Of a stretch of DNA of 64,000 bases, positions 33,868 to 45,156 are shown piece after piece. Under the pieces are notes generated by a model. The model saw only the letters and a list, made by a program, of their open reading frames with translations, had not been told where the DNA came from and made no database searches. How positions within the stretch are numbered: position 1 is the stretch's first letter; the number at the start of each line of letters is the position of its first letter. The translations under genes and the position numbers were made by a program. Source of the DNA: Blepharisma stoltei (Eukaryota > Ciliophora > Heterotrichea > Heterotrichida > Blepharismidae); contig CAJZBQ010000023.1 of the NCBI GenBank assembly GCA_914767885.1, positions 368,501 to 432,500 of the forward strand, in the 5' to 3' direction.

Positions 33868-34062
33868 CTAAAAAGTCACACAAGTCAGACAAGTTCCTTC
33901 TTTCTCATCCATTAAATTGTGTAGCTTGTAGCTCTCAACCTCATGTATGTCTGCGATCGTCTTTCCTTCATCGCTTTTTTCATCTCGAAAAGAAACTCTC
34001 ATCAGGTTTTTGTTGTTATTGGATTCTCTTTTTCGTGAGAGAATTGGTTTAATTACCTCCAT
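33868..34062 (-). CDS. small hydrophilic protein (64 aa) with RVSF motif
   Basis: ATG 34062 to TAG 33868. The sequence runs MEVIKPILSRKRESNNNKN then LMRVSFRDEKSDEGKTIADI, ending GTCLTCVTF. RVSF preceded by basic residues matches the RVxF docking motif of protein phosphatase 1 regulators, but so short a motif is weak evidence. Base composition is coding-like against the very AT-rich surroundings. Could be a small regulator, or a remnant. Confidence 0.35.
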   Translation of the reverse strand: MEVIKPILSRKRESNNNKNLMRVSFRDEKSDEGKTIADIHEVESYKLHNLMDEKEGTCLTCVTF

Positions 34063-34319
34063 TTTATTACTATAGCTATAGTTGAAGGATAGATTTTGCT
34101 CTATATGAGGAGTTATTAATAATACATTATAATTTAATATTGGTTTTGGGAGATAGACTAAGTAGGAGTTTGGAAAATTTAGTTTTGAAAAATTCTTTAA
34201 ATAGTTCGGTAACTAAGTAAAACTGCTGCTAAAATGGTAGGATATTCCTGAGCATTTCATATCGATCCTTTATACATAGTACATCTTTTTTCCATATCAG
34301 CTATTTCCTAGGCATCATT

Positions 34320-34400
34320 GGTCGAAACATTTTTGGTTTCAGCGTTATTTGATAAAATGTTTTTTTGACCAAATGTCCGACTGCAAAGTGTTTGAAAATA
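34320..34400. repeat. repeat D fragment
   Basis: GGTCGAAACATTTTTGGTTT and TTTTTTTGACCAAATGTCCG resemble strings at 8968-9150 and 49247-49430. It may be an IES edge next to the small open frame at 34373. Confidence 0.35.
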
Positions 34401-34552
34401 GCCCAGCTATCATTCCAGTTGAGAGCCAAATCTCTGTTGACGAGTCAACTGTCCAGTCTGAAAATAATATAAAATACTTTAGGAAGCTTGAGTGCTTGGA
34501 CCCAGAAGATTCATATGGATGCTCAAGATATAATCATAGAAATTATTTATAA
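34373..34552 (+). CDS. short open frame, possible gene fragment
   Basis: ATG 34373 to TAA 34552 (59 aa): MSDCKVFENSPAIIPVESQI then SVDESTVQSENNIKYFRKLE and ECLDPEDSYGCSRYNHRNYL. Coding-like composition and acidic character, no domain. The upstream flank is repeat D, so the 5' end of a longer gene may be missing or lie across an unrecognised insert. Confidence 0.3.
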   Translation: MSDCKVFENSPAIIPVESQISVDESTVQSENNIKYFRKLECLDPEDSYGCSRYNHRNYL

Positions 34553-34757
34553 GTAAGGATTTTGGATTATAAATTTATCAATTTGATTTGAAAATAATTA
34601 TAAATGAATGAAAAATTATTATAATCATTAATGTGGATTGTGCCCGCCAACATACTCGTTTATATTTTATATTAAATATTGAATCATTTACTCTTTAATC
34701 TTGAAAATTGTTATTTGCATTAATTTTACAGGTTCTAGAATTCTTCGTTAATAAAAT

Positions 34758-35554
34758 ATGGGTAATGACTGCCTTTCCCAAAGAGACAACAAAAATTCTC
34801 AAGCAAAGGCTAATACTTTAGCTAAAGAAAATGCTGTAAATAAGAAAGAAATGCTATTAATAAAGAAAGCTTCTCTATACGTTAATAAGTTAAGCTTAGA
34901 AAGTATCCCAGAAGACCCATCTGATCATCCTTTTCTCAATACTTCAGTATCTTTAAATACTCAAAATATCACAATCCAATATATATACGATCACTTAATT
35001 TCTCAAGATGAAGCAGAACTACTGTCATTTAAGGCTAAAACTTCTGAGCCTGAAACAAGGTTCGGAATGTTTTGCGCAACGCTTTACCAGTGAACTACGA
35101 CAAATAAGTTTTCAGATAACATGAAAATAGAGCCTTCAATTTTTTCAAGCTTAGTGAAAGGTATGAAATCGGACATCATTGAAGAAGAGTGTTGAAGTAT
35201 TCTAGCGCTAAGGAGCTTAAGCCAGCTTAGCTATCTTAGACAAGATATTATGGAGTTTGCGAGCATAAATTCTTTGGTGGAGACCTTAGAAGTTGCTTGG
35301 TCACAGAATCATAGGCATATAGGCTGAATTTTTTATAATTTGTATATAAAATTCTAATGAATTTAGTTACTCATAGGAAAAGATTATTTTTTGATTATAT
35401 ATATGCAACTTAAATTAGGCCAATATACTTGAAATACTATGATATAAATGATTCAAAAAACATTGCCTTAAAAGAGCAATTTTCGTTATTTGCGGATTTT
35501 GCAGGCAAATTTGATGATACAGTAAAGCAAGCTTTATTACCTTTTTTGCAATAA
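34758..35554 (+). CDS. N-myristoylated/palmitoylated protein of unknown function, one short IES
   Basis: MGNDCLSQRDNKNSQ starts with Gly2 and Cys5, a pattern for N-myristoylation plus S-acylation, so a membrane-tethered protein is likely. The body is helical, with Trp as TGA (TLYQ-W-TTTNKF, EEC-W-SILALRSL, HIG-W-IFYNLY). The frame stops after YNLYIKF; removing 35343-35425 joins IFYNLY to LKYYDINDSKN and runs to ALLPFLQ and TAA at 35554. The layout suggests alpha-helical repeats, but no family is recognised. A family A MITE starts 3 bp after the stop. Confidence 0.6.
35343..35425. other. about 83-bp TA-bounded IES
   Basis: AT-rich segment with stops in all frames between YNLY and LKYYDINDSKN. 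TATA is present at both ends. Exact TA choice uncertain by a few bases. Confidence 0.5.
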
Positions 35555-35556
35555 CT

Positions 35557-35843
35557 TATCCCCTCTCCATTATCGAGAAAAAAAAAATTTTGTCGCTCAT
35601 GAAGGGGTTTAATTTTTTTGATTATATATAAATTTTATAGAAATTTTTTTTACTAAATTTAAAAAAGCTGCGAAATTTATATTTTAAATTGCAAGCTAAC
35701 AAAATAAAGCAGAATTAGCCAGAAACTTTATTATAATAAATCACTTATATATTAAAAACTTTTTTTTTCACTCACGGGGGTGGGTTTTTACCTAGAAAGG
35801 ATTTTTTCCAATTGTTTTGTTCTCTCACAGAGAGGGATTTAGC
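35557..35843. mobile_element. MITE-like IES, family A copy 3
   Basis: A 287-bp element: TATCCCCTCTCCATTATCGA at left, internal CTCATGAAGGGG and CTCACGGGGGTGGGTTTTTA, and TTTTGTTCTCTCACAGAGAG-GGATTTAGC-TA at right. It lies directly after a stop codon and does not interrupt coding sequence that I can see. Confidence 0.75.
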
Positions 35844-36244
35844 TATTAAAGATAATACATTGTTATATAGTCGTATTTTTGTTATAATAAAATAAAATTT
35901 TTTAAACTTACCATTTCTGTTCTATATATGACGCTTTAAAATTAAAGAAATTAGCCCAGGTTAAGAGCAAGCGTCATGCATTTAATACCTTGGAAAATAA
36001 TTATTTTATTCTTCGTATTTTTTTTTCTTATCCGAATTCAAAATATTCTGTTTTTCATTAATTAAGAAAAATTTTATTGATTGTTTACCTTATCAAATCC
36101 GAAATCCATAATATTTAATATATATTTATGCGTTATAATTATTTTAGAAAATTTCTTATAAACTTGCCTATTTGTTAATCCAGCAAAAAGAAAGTTATTC
36201 AGAACCTCTTATATACAAATAAAGCTATTTATAAGATTAAAAAT

Positions 36245-36715
36245 TTATTGCTTAATCTGGACTTCAGCTTGAGTTTTCGTGTTTCTTCTCTTTCTTCTCT
36301 TCCCAAAGACCTTAGATCTATGGTAATTTTGCAAGTAGCACAATTGGCACTTGCCCTTCGCATAATGCTGTCTATCTTTATGAGGGCAATTCCAAGCCAG
36401 TTTGTCTCTGCCGAACCTATGATAGCAATTGTTGCACATGTTTTTCGCATAGTGCTTTTTGTCATAATGGGTACATATAGGAACTGTACGGGAACTATTT
36501 TGATTCTCTGAAGCATCTTCCTGAGCCGACTCTTTGACTTCATTATTTTCTTCTTGACTTGAAGTACTGAGCTCGTTCGAGAAAATCCTGGGGAGGTTTA
36601 AACACAGAGGCCATGCCTGATCGTTTGCTTGGGGTACAAGTAGTGAAGGCATGTTAGTAAACACACTAGGGATGAATACTTTCGCAAGTGTCTCTTTTTC
36701 GACCGCAAATTTCAT
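36245..36715 (-). CDS. protein with tandem Cys/His (C-H-C-C) putative zinc motifs
   Basis: ATG 36715 gives MKFAVEKETLAKVFIPSVFT and an acidic middle (QEENNEVKESAQEDASEN). Two repeats then follow: CTHYDKKHYAKNMCNNCYHR and CPHKDRQHYAKGKCQLCYLQ, each C-x-H-x5-Y-A-K-x2-C-x2-C-Y. The end is very basic (KVFGKRRKRRNTKTQAE). This repeat type, common in small ciliate and oomycete proteins, looks metal-binding, perhaps nucleic-acid-associated. TAA at 36245. The upstream TTG-started extension is ignored. Confidence 0.7.
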   Translation of the reverse strand: MKFAVEKETLAKVFIPSVFTNMPSLLVPQANDQAWPLCLNLPRIFSNELSTSSQEENNEVKESAQEDASENQNSSRTVPICTHYDKKHYAKNMCNNCYHRFGRDKLAWNCPHKDRQHYAKGKCQLCYLQNYHRSKVFGKRRKRRNTKTQAEVQIKQ

Positions 36716-37965
36716 ATTATTTATAACCAATAAACTTCGGTATGGTAGACATTATAGGACAGTTAAGCTAATTTAGACTAGGAGATATTATGATGATTTT
36801 GATTATTTTCAATCCATTTTCAAATTATTAGCATAAACAAAAAATAATTTTCCTGGCTCTCTCCTTGGTTATAAAAGTAAAATTGTTTTGCTTGTTTAAT
36901 ATACTCTACCAAATAATATAAAAAATTTTTTGGATTTAAAAATTATCTAATTAACTTAAAACATTATTATCTAATAACTTAAAAAAATTATTTAAGAATG
37001 CAAACTATCTAAAATTTATATCGTATGTGGAGATTTTACCATAATCATTATTAATTAAATGGGCAATTAATATTTGTATAAATATTTACATTAAAATATT
37101 TTTTTGCTTGCTAATGAAGCAAATTTATGATATTTTGCTTGTAATTAAGGAGGGAGTGAGAGATTAGTATTTATCAATGTTGGAGAATATAAAGAAACTC
37201 ATTATAGGAAATTTATGATACAATAATTGGGTTGATTAAATTAGCTAGCTCACCTTCGAGAGCCAAATAGTAAAAATTCACAATATTGGCAAGCAATTAT
37301 TTAAATTAAAATTTTTTTTGAAAACGTGGGAGTAAGAGGTTTATCAATATTAAAATTGTTAATATTAAAAATGCGGAATATTAATTTGCTAATATTAGAT
37401 ATTCTCCAGAAAATAATGCTGCTTCAAAGCAGAAAAAATAAATTTAGAGAAGTCTGATAATTAATTATGGCTCTTATAAAGTATGTAAGGCACAGCATCT
37501 ATATGAAATAGAGAACCAGTATATAATTCATCAGCCATTTACAATATAATTTTGTGATTTAGATTCATAACTTAGATTTTTAATTGCAATATTTATTCAA
37601 TAATTAATTGAAGTAATAGAAATCATAGCATAAATATTTTTTCTTACTTGTGCTTTAGACTAATAATAATTATTTATAACATGATTTGCTGCTTTATAGC
37701 TTTATGAGCTCATAAACAAAAGAAACTTTGGAAATATACTCAAAAAAAGAAAATTATTAAATACAAATATCAGCTGATAAAATTTTGTTGCCCTCTAATT
37801 TTTCTTATTTCCATATGATAATTATTTAATAGCTTTTAATTATGGAAATTTAATACATATATAGAATCAAGCAAGCATTTAGGTATATTTCAAGCTTTAA
37901 ACGCTTTAAAAGTTACATTGCATTACTTAGTTGGTGTTTATAGCGCTTAGTGCTGCACATATTAA

Positions 37966-38155
37966 AATGGTGCGGCGAACCAACCCACCCTCATAGGGCC
38001 TGTTGTTGTGGAAACCCAGGGATCTTTGGAAAGGAGGAGGTGTTCGGTAATGTGTATCCGGCCAGGTTTTAATTGATTTGATGGAGCACAATTCGGGGTG
38101 TTGACCACATACTCGCATCTAAGTCAAAGATGGTTACATCCTTTTCTCGCGGGGG
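37966..38155 (+). mobile_element. short retroelement-like copy
   Basis: Starts ATTAAAATGGTGCGGCGAAC and matches the start of the copy at 7282 (CAACCCACCCTC / CAGCCCGCCCTC; GGATGG..TTC..GAATATGTATCC / GTTCGGTAATGTGTATCC). It is a shortened, diverged member. Ends uncertain. Confidence 0.55.
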
Positions 38156-38544
38156 GTCACAATTTTATTATTAAACCATTAAAAATAATAATTGCTAGCA
38201 TAATTTTATGGAATATATTAATATCTGACTAACTCTCACTCTTTTAAGAGAGAAGCAATTAAAATACCTCGTTTTTAGGAAATTTGACCCTTTTGAGCAA
38301 GCAAAAAAATTATATAAAATCTTATTCTATATTAAATATATTTATATATAATTAGTAATTATCATAAAATTTCTTCATATCTGAAATATGGATATTTTAA
38401 TAAGTTAAAAATATATTTTTTTTAAAAAAAAATAAGGACTTAAATCTTGCTCACTCTTAAAGGTGAGTAAAATATATTATTTAAAAATCAAACATTATAA
38501 TTTTTAGAGAAATTATATAAGATACCTTTTTACAAGGAATATAG

Positions 38545-39079
38545 ATTAAAAATGGCAACATGCCAACCTAACCGCTTAGCACAACAGTCCAGACCTTATA
38601 GCTACAGCGAACTGGGACGGACTCCGAGTTAAGAATCAACTGCAGGCTCAAGATATGTGCATCCAGGTAGGTTTTGGCTGGTTTTCTGTAGTTGGAAATG
38701 GAGGTGCTCAATAACGTCCTTTTGGATCCTAGAACCTAAGGGCATTCCTCTACCGAGAAACTGGGGTTTTGGCCCAGGCCACAGAAGAGTAGTCTTTTTT
38801 CCTGTAGCTATCGAGGAAGGCACTTCAGATAGACTCCAAGGAGTTGATCCTTATATCAAGCTACTCCAATCGCCCGTAGCAGGGCTGCAGAAATTCATAA
38901 GTCACCCACTCAAGACTAAAGCCATAAATCAAGGATGAGACAAAAGATCCGGAAGTGGAACCCATTATTATTGGGGGATAGTCTCTTTGGGCTGAAATCA
39001 AAAGCCGATAAACCTATATGGAAGGTCTTTGATACTGCGTCACCAATATTGCTAACGCCTGCCTTTAATAGCCTAACCT
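38545..39079 (+). mobile_element. retroelement-like copy with TTTTACAAG duplication
   Basis: GC-rich element from AAAAATGGCAACATGCC to GCCTAACCTAACA. TTTTACAAG flanks both ends (about 38530 and 39082). The 3' 170 bp match the truncated copy at 19876; the core CTACCGAGAAACTGGGGTTT is shared with 20360 and, inverted, 56450. Longest ORF about 90 codons, not recognisable. Confidence 0.7.
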
Positions 39080-39364
39080 AACATTTTTACAAGATACTAG
39101 TTCAGATACCAGTATTAATAATACCAGTTAGCATTCACACATTTCTTTTTTTTTGCTGCTGCTTTTGCACTTGAACAGGGACACTCAATCCAATTTTCAT
39201 ATTACTCACTTCTCCGCTCTGATGTTTGATATTTTCTCCATTTGGTAATCCTACGCAATCTGTTTGAATAAAGTTTTTATTCTATCTTGATAAACAAAAC
39301 CTTTTGACTTCTAATCAATTATCTATTAAAATAGAATATAATAATTTTTAATTCAATTAATCAT

Positions 39365-39955
<591 letters not shown>

Positions 39956-40107
39956 GGAGCCATAGAACTAAGCATTCCCGTTACCATTATATTATAGAAC
40001 AAATTTTAAATAATTATATTTCAATGCATAATTTCATAAAACTACTTTTTAATAGCTTATTTTTATTTCTAACACTATATTTAATTTTTCAGCTATTTCT
40101 ATTATTT

Positions 40108-43100
40108 TTAATTTTTATGGCCTGCTTTGAGTTTCAAATGTTTATATTCAGTTTCTAAGTCCCTCAATAGCCTTGATGAAATTTTGATACTTTTTACACT
40201 AACTATAAAAGTATCATCAAAAACTGTGACAGGTGAATTTGGCATATGAATTGTGCTTAAAACCATCATTACATCTTCGAATCTGACCCCAATAAATACC
40301 TTTGACACCCTTTCAATAATGGCTATACAGACCCTAAAAACAGCTTTCCACCCTTCTAAAATAAACATATCCCATATGGGAATTAAAATTGCTGGCTGTG
40401 ATTGCAAAATATTAGCAAAAATTGTTAGGAACCAAGAAGAGCTGAAATGTGCTGAAGAAATTTCTATGTCTTTGAAGAGCTCTTGGACATCTGGCATGAA
40501 AAGACCAATAAGTCTGTCAAGTTGATAGAAAAATTGCTTTAATTTTGGAAGATTCTCTATGAATAAACTAGAATTAATATTAATTATAGATTAGGTTTCT
40601 TCCTCGAGTCTTCGTAGAAGACTCGCTCAGCTACTAGAGAACCTCATGGGTATGTCAGCATTTCCATAGAGATAGCTCTCCTCTGAATTTCGGCCTGGCT
40701 CTTAATACTGTCTCGGAACCTTGGAGTATGCAGGTTTGAGACTTGACGGCTAATTAAGTGACTAAAGTTCCAGCTAGGATAAACTCCATAGCTAATATCG
40801 GTACTAACTATACTGCCATTGTCTGCACTAGTGGCCTCTAAGGGGTAAAAAACGCCTTTTTTTCCCAAATGTCCAACGGGAAGCAAAATCTAGCCGGATC
40901 ACAATGCCCAGTATCTGTAGATTCAGCGTCCTCAGTTTGGCTTCAGGCCGAAACAAGATCCCGAAACTTGAAACAAGTCCTGGAGAGGACAGGTCGATAG
41001 TCTTGCCATTTTATTTTTGTATAATAAACTAGACATTTGAAATTTCTCAATAAGCCCAATCAAGCATTTAAAAGCTGTTTCTTCTGATTGAAGCTGGATA
41101 TAAAGAGTCCCAGCAATATAGTTCATACCCTGACAGTAGCCAATATCAGGATTATAAAAAGCATAAGTTTTAAGCAGATTTGTAAGAGCCTGCGGAGAAA
41201 TTAATGAGCTGTTCTGATATGATCTTGAAACGTCCATTTCAATGATGTCATTAGAGTCTCCTATGATTTCTGTGTCTGCTGCAACTTTGTTGAGGAGAGC
41301 TATATAATCAATAAGGTTTGTGTTAGCTCTTAATGATTCAACCCAGATTTTTGATCTTAAAGCTGCTAACTGCTTATCAGAAAAATTAGAATCTAATAGT
41401 CATCTCTTATAAATATGATGCTGAAACATTTTTTTCCAATGCTTAGAAACTTGCAAAATTGGAATGAAATCTAATGGTCCAAGATACTTAAAAGATAGCG
41501 CAATAGGCAATAGACTTTCCCATTTCCTGATTTCTTTTTCTCTCTTAAAGAGGCTAGAAGACACTCTTTTTGAGTTGAATTTTTGGTTCGTTTGGATTTC
41601 TGCAAGTAATATGCAAATTCGTTCAGAGTCCAAATCATATTTTTGGCAGATTTTCAATATGATTTGATTAGCTAATTCTATGGAAACTCCAATCAAATTG
41701 ATATACACACAAAATTCACTTAAAACTGCAAATGCTGCTGACCTTGCTGCTCTTTCTTCTTCTGGATCTTTAATAAATCCATGTGGGATCGTATTTGTGA
41801 TCTGCTTTATTATCGACCCAAAAAACCCTTCACTTTTAGGCTTTCGTTTATTTTTAACTGCAGCTTCTTTATCTGCATCGATTTGGCACAAAATTGCAAA
41901 ATCTATAGCTTTAAACCACAAATTTTTATTTTCCAGCATAGGATGATGAATATAATTAGCCAAATATTTCCTTTTGCCTTCCTTATCTTCAGAATAAAAA
42001 GTGTGTGACATGTCAAGAATTTTGCAGAAAAGCATTGGGTCAGTATCATTGTCCATCATAATGAAATTGAAGGTTTCTTTGAAAAACATGCTGAGTTCTT
42101 TTAATTTGTTGTCGTTCATACAATTTAAGCTGTTTCTTGACTCTAAAATGTCAAGAAATAGTCTTCTTCCATCAGGGCTGCTTAAAACTTGGCACAACTT
42201 GACATGATAATTTTCATCCAATTTTTCCTCTTCTTCAGGCCCTCCTAACGTAGATTTTGTTTCTTCAAGCCCAATTTGAAATGGTATCAAATAATTAATC
42301 ACTCCTTTAATCAGTTCTAAATCATTATCTTCTTCATATGGATAGAAATTGCTAAAATGGCGAACGAAATTAGGTCCCTGGTCTCCTGTGAGTGGGCCCA
42401 GGCCGAGGAAGGAGGATATCATTGGCGACTGTTTCTGGGGTGGGTTTTTGGGTGCTAAAACCTTTTTCCTCGATCCACAAACGATAGACCGAGACACAGT
42501 ATCCTTCCTTACTTCTTGGAAGGCAATCCTTAGTCTGCAATAGGGCTAAGGCAGGGCCAAGAAGGAGATTTAGGACGATTCAGCAATACCTCAAGCACTG
42601 CTAATGGTAGGCAGTCCTTAAATGTTGATAAAGGATCAAGACCTTAGCGGGTAAGTCTCCCCAGCAGACTTTCTGATGTCACCATTTTTGGTGGCATCGA
42701 CATAAAGGGCATTAGTTAGATTTAGTGTCTAGCGCCACCTGAGTGTGAAGCTAACTCTTAAAGGGGTAGGGGCTGAAATCAATCTCAGTAGCAGATTAGA
42801 GTTAATTTTAATCTAATCTTCATCTGGATGCTCCATGACTTCATAATCATCTTCTCTAAATTCCCAATTCGGCTTCTTATTTTCCATTTTCCACTCTTCA
42901 TAGCTTACAAACCTCATTCTTTTATTTTCCGCTTCATTTGACTTATTAATATCTACAAAAATGATGACATCAATGCTGCTATTCACATTATCGATTACAG
43001 TCGCAAGCTCTTCAAGTGTTCCTGCACCTTGAGTTTCATATTTTTGGAATTGCTTTGTGTATTTTTCCAATGAATATTTTAAAAAATGAATTCTGCTTTC

Positions 43101-43721
43101 TTCACTTTGCTGAAGAGTTTCTAATAATCCTGGCATTATTGAGTCGAATTTTTCTTTTTTCAGGTTCGCATCTTCTAAGGACTGCAAGTATTTTTCTAGT
43201 CACTTTTCTGATTGAGTAGCATAAAAAGACTTGCTGAGAAACTTACTGTCTCGAGAGTCTTCAGCTTGTTTAGCAGATTCATATTTTTCAGCAGCTAACG
43301 AAGCGTTGTAGTATTTTTTCTGAAATCTGGCTACTTTTTCTTTGGCTTTCTGCAGTTCTTGATTGATAGATGTTCCTTTCCCTAAGATTTCTGATTTGGT
43401 CATTTCATAGTGTTCTGAAAATAGCTCAAGTGGCTCAATTATATCTAACTGCATCTGTTTACTTATTCCAGTATTGTTTTGGATCAGCTTTTTGATATGA
43501 GAGTGTGTTGAAAGCAATGCCATTGACAAAGTATCAATGCTTCCTTGAGATGGAGTTTCAATAGACATGGAGTTTTCAACCTTAGACAAATAATGAGCAA
43601 AGATATCATATGATCTTTTATATTGCTTGAAAAAGTTACATAAGTTTACCACTTGCTCGCTTCCCTTTTTCAAGTGCTCAACTATGACTTCGAATTTATC
43701 ACATATGTCGGTATAGCTCAT
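40108..43721 (-). CDS. F-BAR plus TBC (Rab-GAP) domain protein, split by two retroelements
   Basis: From ATG 43721: F-BAR-like coiled region (CDKFEVIVEHLKKGSEQVVN, SYDIFAHYLSKVENSMS; TGA-Trp at QSEK-W-LEKYLQ) ending DDYEVMEHPDED at the element 42344-42816. The frame continues after the element as PYEEDNDLELIKGVINYLIP through a helical middle to a TBC-like domain (DVSRSYQNSS, TNLLKTYAFYNPDIGYCQGM then NYIAGTLYIQL). A second element at 40573-41022 splits MSSLF from IENLPKLKQFFYQLDRLIGL; the end is IPIWDMFILEGWKAVFRVCI. TBC domains activate Rab GTP hydrolysis, F-BAR domains bind curved membrane. Two adjacent genes remain possible, but the downstream part has no ATG of its own. Confidence 0.65.
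40573..41022 (-). mobile_element. retroelement-like insertion in the TBC domain, 11-bp duplication
   Basis: AATAAACTAGA flanks at 40562-40572 and 41023-41033. In minus orientation the element starts AAAATAAAATGGCAAGAC and ends in an ATTAATATT tail. Removing the element and one duplication joins QMSSL to FIENLPKLKQF exactly. The duplication contains TA. Confidence 0.8.
42344..42816 (+). mobile_element. retroelement-like insertion between F-BAR and TBC parts, 13-bp duplication
   Basis: TCTTCATATGGAT (42331-42343) and TCTTCATCTGGAT (42817-42829) flank it, differing at one base. It begins AGAAATTGCTAAAATGGCGA and ends TTAATTTTAATCTAA. The TAG that ends the F-BAR frame lies in the element tail, and both flanks are in the same reading frame. 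Confidence 0.75.
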
Positions 43722-43979
43722 AAATAGATTTATTAGTAATGATTTTAATGATAATATGAAAATCAACATAATTGTGCTAATATTCAAATCAAGGCTTATA
43801 ATAATAAGCTTGTATATTTAAAATATGATGATTTTATCAGTTTCAATAAAAATTTATATATTTTTCAGCTGTGATAATTTAATAAGAAAATTTATTATTG
43901 TAATCAATTATAAAATTTAATTCCTGATGGCCTGGTTTTATTATTTAAATGCTGCTTCCTTATATATAAATTAATATAA

Positions 43980-45143
43980 ATGAGAAGAAAAGGAAGCGTA
44001 GACGAAATTATCTCAATAAACTCAGTTTTGAGAGACACAAATTATGTTTTTGGTGACTTAGCCGCAATACCAACCCCAGAACCTCCTGTAATATTAATTC
44101 AGGAAACAAAAATCATACATATTAACTTATCAGACAAGCTCCATAGAATTATATTTATAGAAGACGCAATAGACCTTAAAAATAATTTGCATGATCATGA
44201 AGATCACATCCTTATTTTTCAAAATCTTCCTTCTGAAGATATAACACAAATAAGAATTGCTTTTAACCTCCATCCTGTCATCGATTCAGAGTGCTCTTCT
44301 GTAGAAAACAACAATAGAGATAATCTAATGCTATTCTCCGATCACTTTTTTTTCTCGATCAACGATTTAAATGCTTCAAATAATGTAGAATTTCCTATCG
44401 CAATGAAAACAATAGTCTATTCTAATTTTTTATTGATTTTTTGCAATGAACCATTGGAAAATGCTGAAGATGTATTATCAATGAATTTATCAAATGTCGA
44501 CAAAGCAGATGAAATTTCGGACAGCCCTAGGATTGGATTTTGCAGTGAATATATTGAAATTATTTTTCAAAAATTAATAGAAACCATTTTTAAAAGAATG
44601 GAAATGATCGTTTATAGTATGGAAGAAGAAGCAAGAATCTGTTTGAGGTTTTCGCAGAATTTGAGTATTGAGGAGCAAACTGATTTTCTATTAAGGATAA
44701 GCATGGCAAAAAGAAAATTGATATATCTCAGGAACCTAGTTAAGCCAAAAATTCAACTTTTTACTGGCTTGTATCGCTCTGACCATGTTTCTGCACATTT
44801 CAAACATGTTCTTCGATCTCTGCAACAAAAAACAATATCTTATTACAAAAGATTAGACAAATCTTCTAGTCTGCTTCTAAGCGCAGAAACAATTTACACA
44901 GGCATTGCTGATGATGAGCGCACTAAGACTTCAATTAAGTTGAACTCTATTATGAATTTTTTTACCTTTATAGCTGTAATATTTATCCCTTTGAATTTTA
45001 CTGTCACTGCCTTTGGTATGAATGTAGCCGTACCATTCCAAGATGAAAGTGACTTGTGGCCATTCTATGTCATTATGGGAAGCTCCATACTTTTTGTACT
45101 CTTATCATTGATTATTATGAAAATCAAACCATTTTTAAGCTAG
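43980..45143 (+). CDS. CorA-family divalent cation (Mg2+) transporter
   Basis: 387 residues. A long cytoplasmic alpha/beta domain and coiled helix (KRKLIYLRNLVKPKIQLFTG, LLLSAETIYTGIADDERTKT) lead to two C-terminal membrane helices. TM1 ends in the selectivity motif FGMN (VTAFGMNVAVPF), followed by TM2 (YVIMGSSILFVLLSLIIMKI). This is the CorA/Alr layout. Uninterrupted, no insert. The stop (TAG 45143) is 13 bp from the stop of the convergent neighbour. Confidence 0.93.
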   Translation: MRRKGSVDEIISINSVLRDTNYVFGDLAAIPTPEPPVILIQETKIIHINLSDKLHRIIFIEDAIDLKNNLHDHEDHILIFQNLPSEDITQIRIAFNLHPVIDSECSSVENNNRDNLMLFSDHFFFSINDLNASNNVEFPIAMKTIVYSNFLLIFCNEPLENAEDVLSMNLSNVDKADEISDSPRIGFCSEYIEIIFQKLIETIFKRMEMIVYSMEEEARICLRFSQNLSIEEQTDFLLRISMAKRKLIYLRNLVKPKIQLFTGLYRSDHVSAHFKHVLRSLQQKTISYYKRLDKSSSLLLSAETIYTGIADDERTKTSIKLNSIMNFFTFIAVIFIPLNFTVTAFGMNVAVPFQDESDLWPFYVIMGSSILFVLLSLIIMKIKPFLS

Positions 45144-45156
45144 CATTAAAAACTTG

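Larger units (their letters stand above)
36716..39359. other. gene-poor AT-rich region with two retroelement-like copies
   Basis: No gene seen. Apart from the elements at 37966-38155 and 38545-39079, the sequence is AT-rich without obvious structure. Confidence 0.45.
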
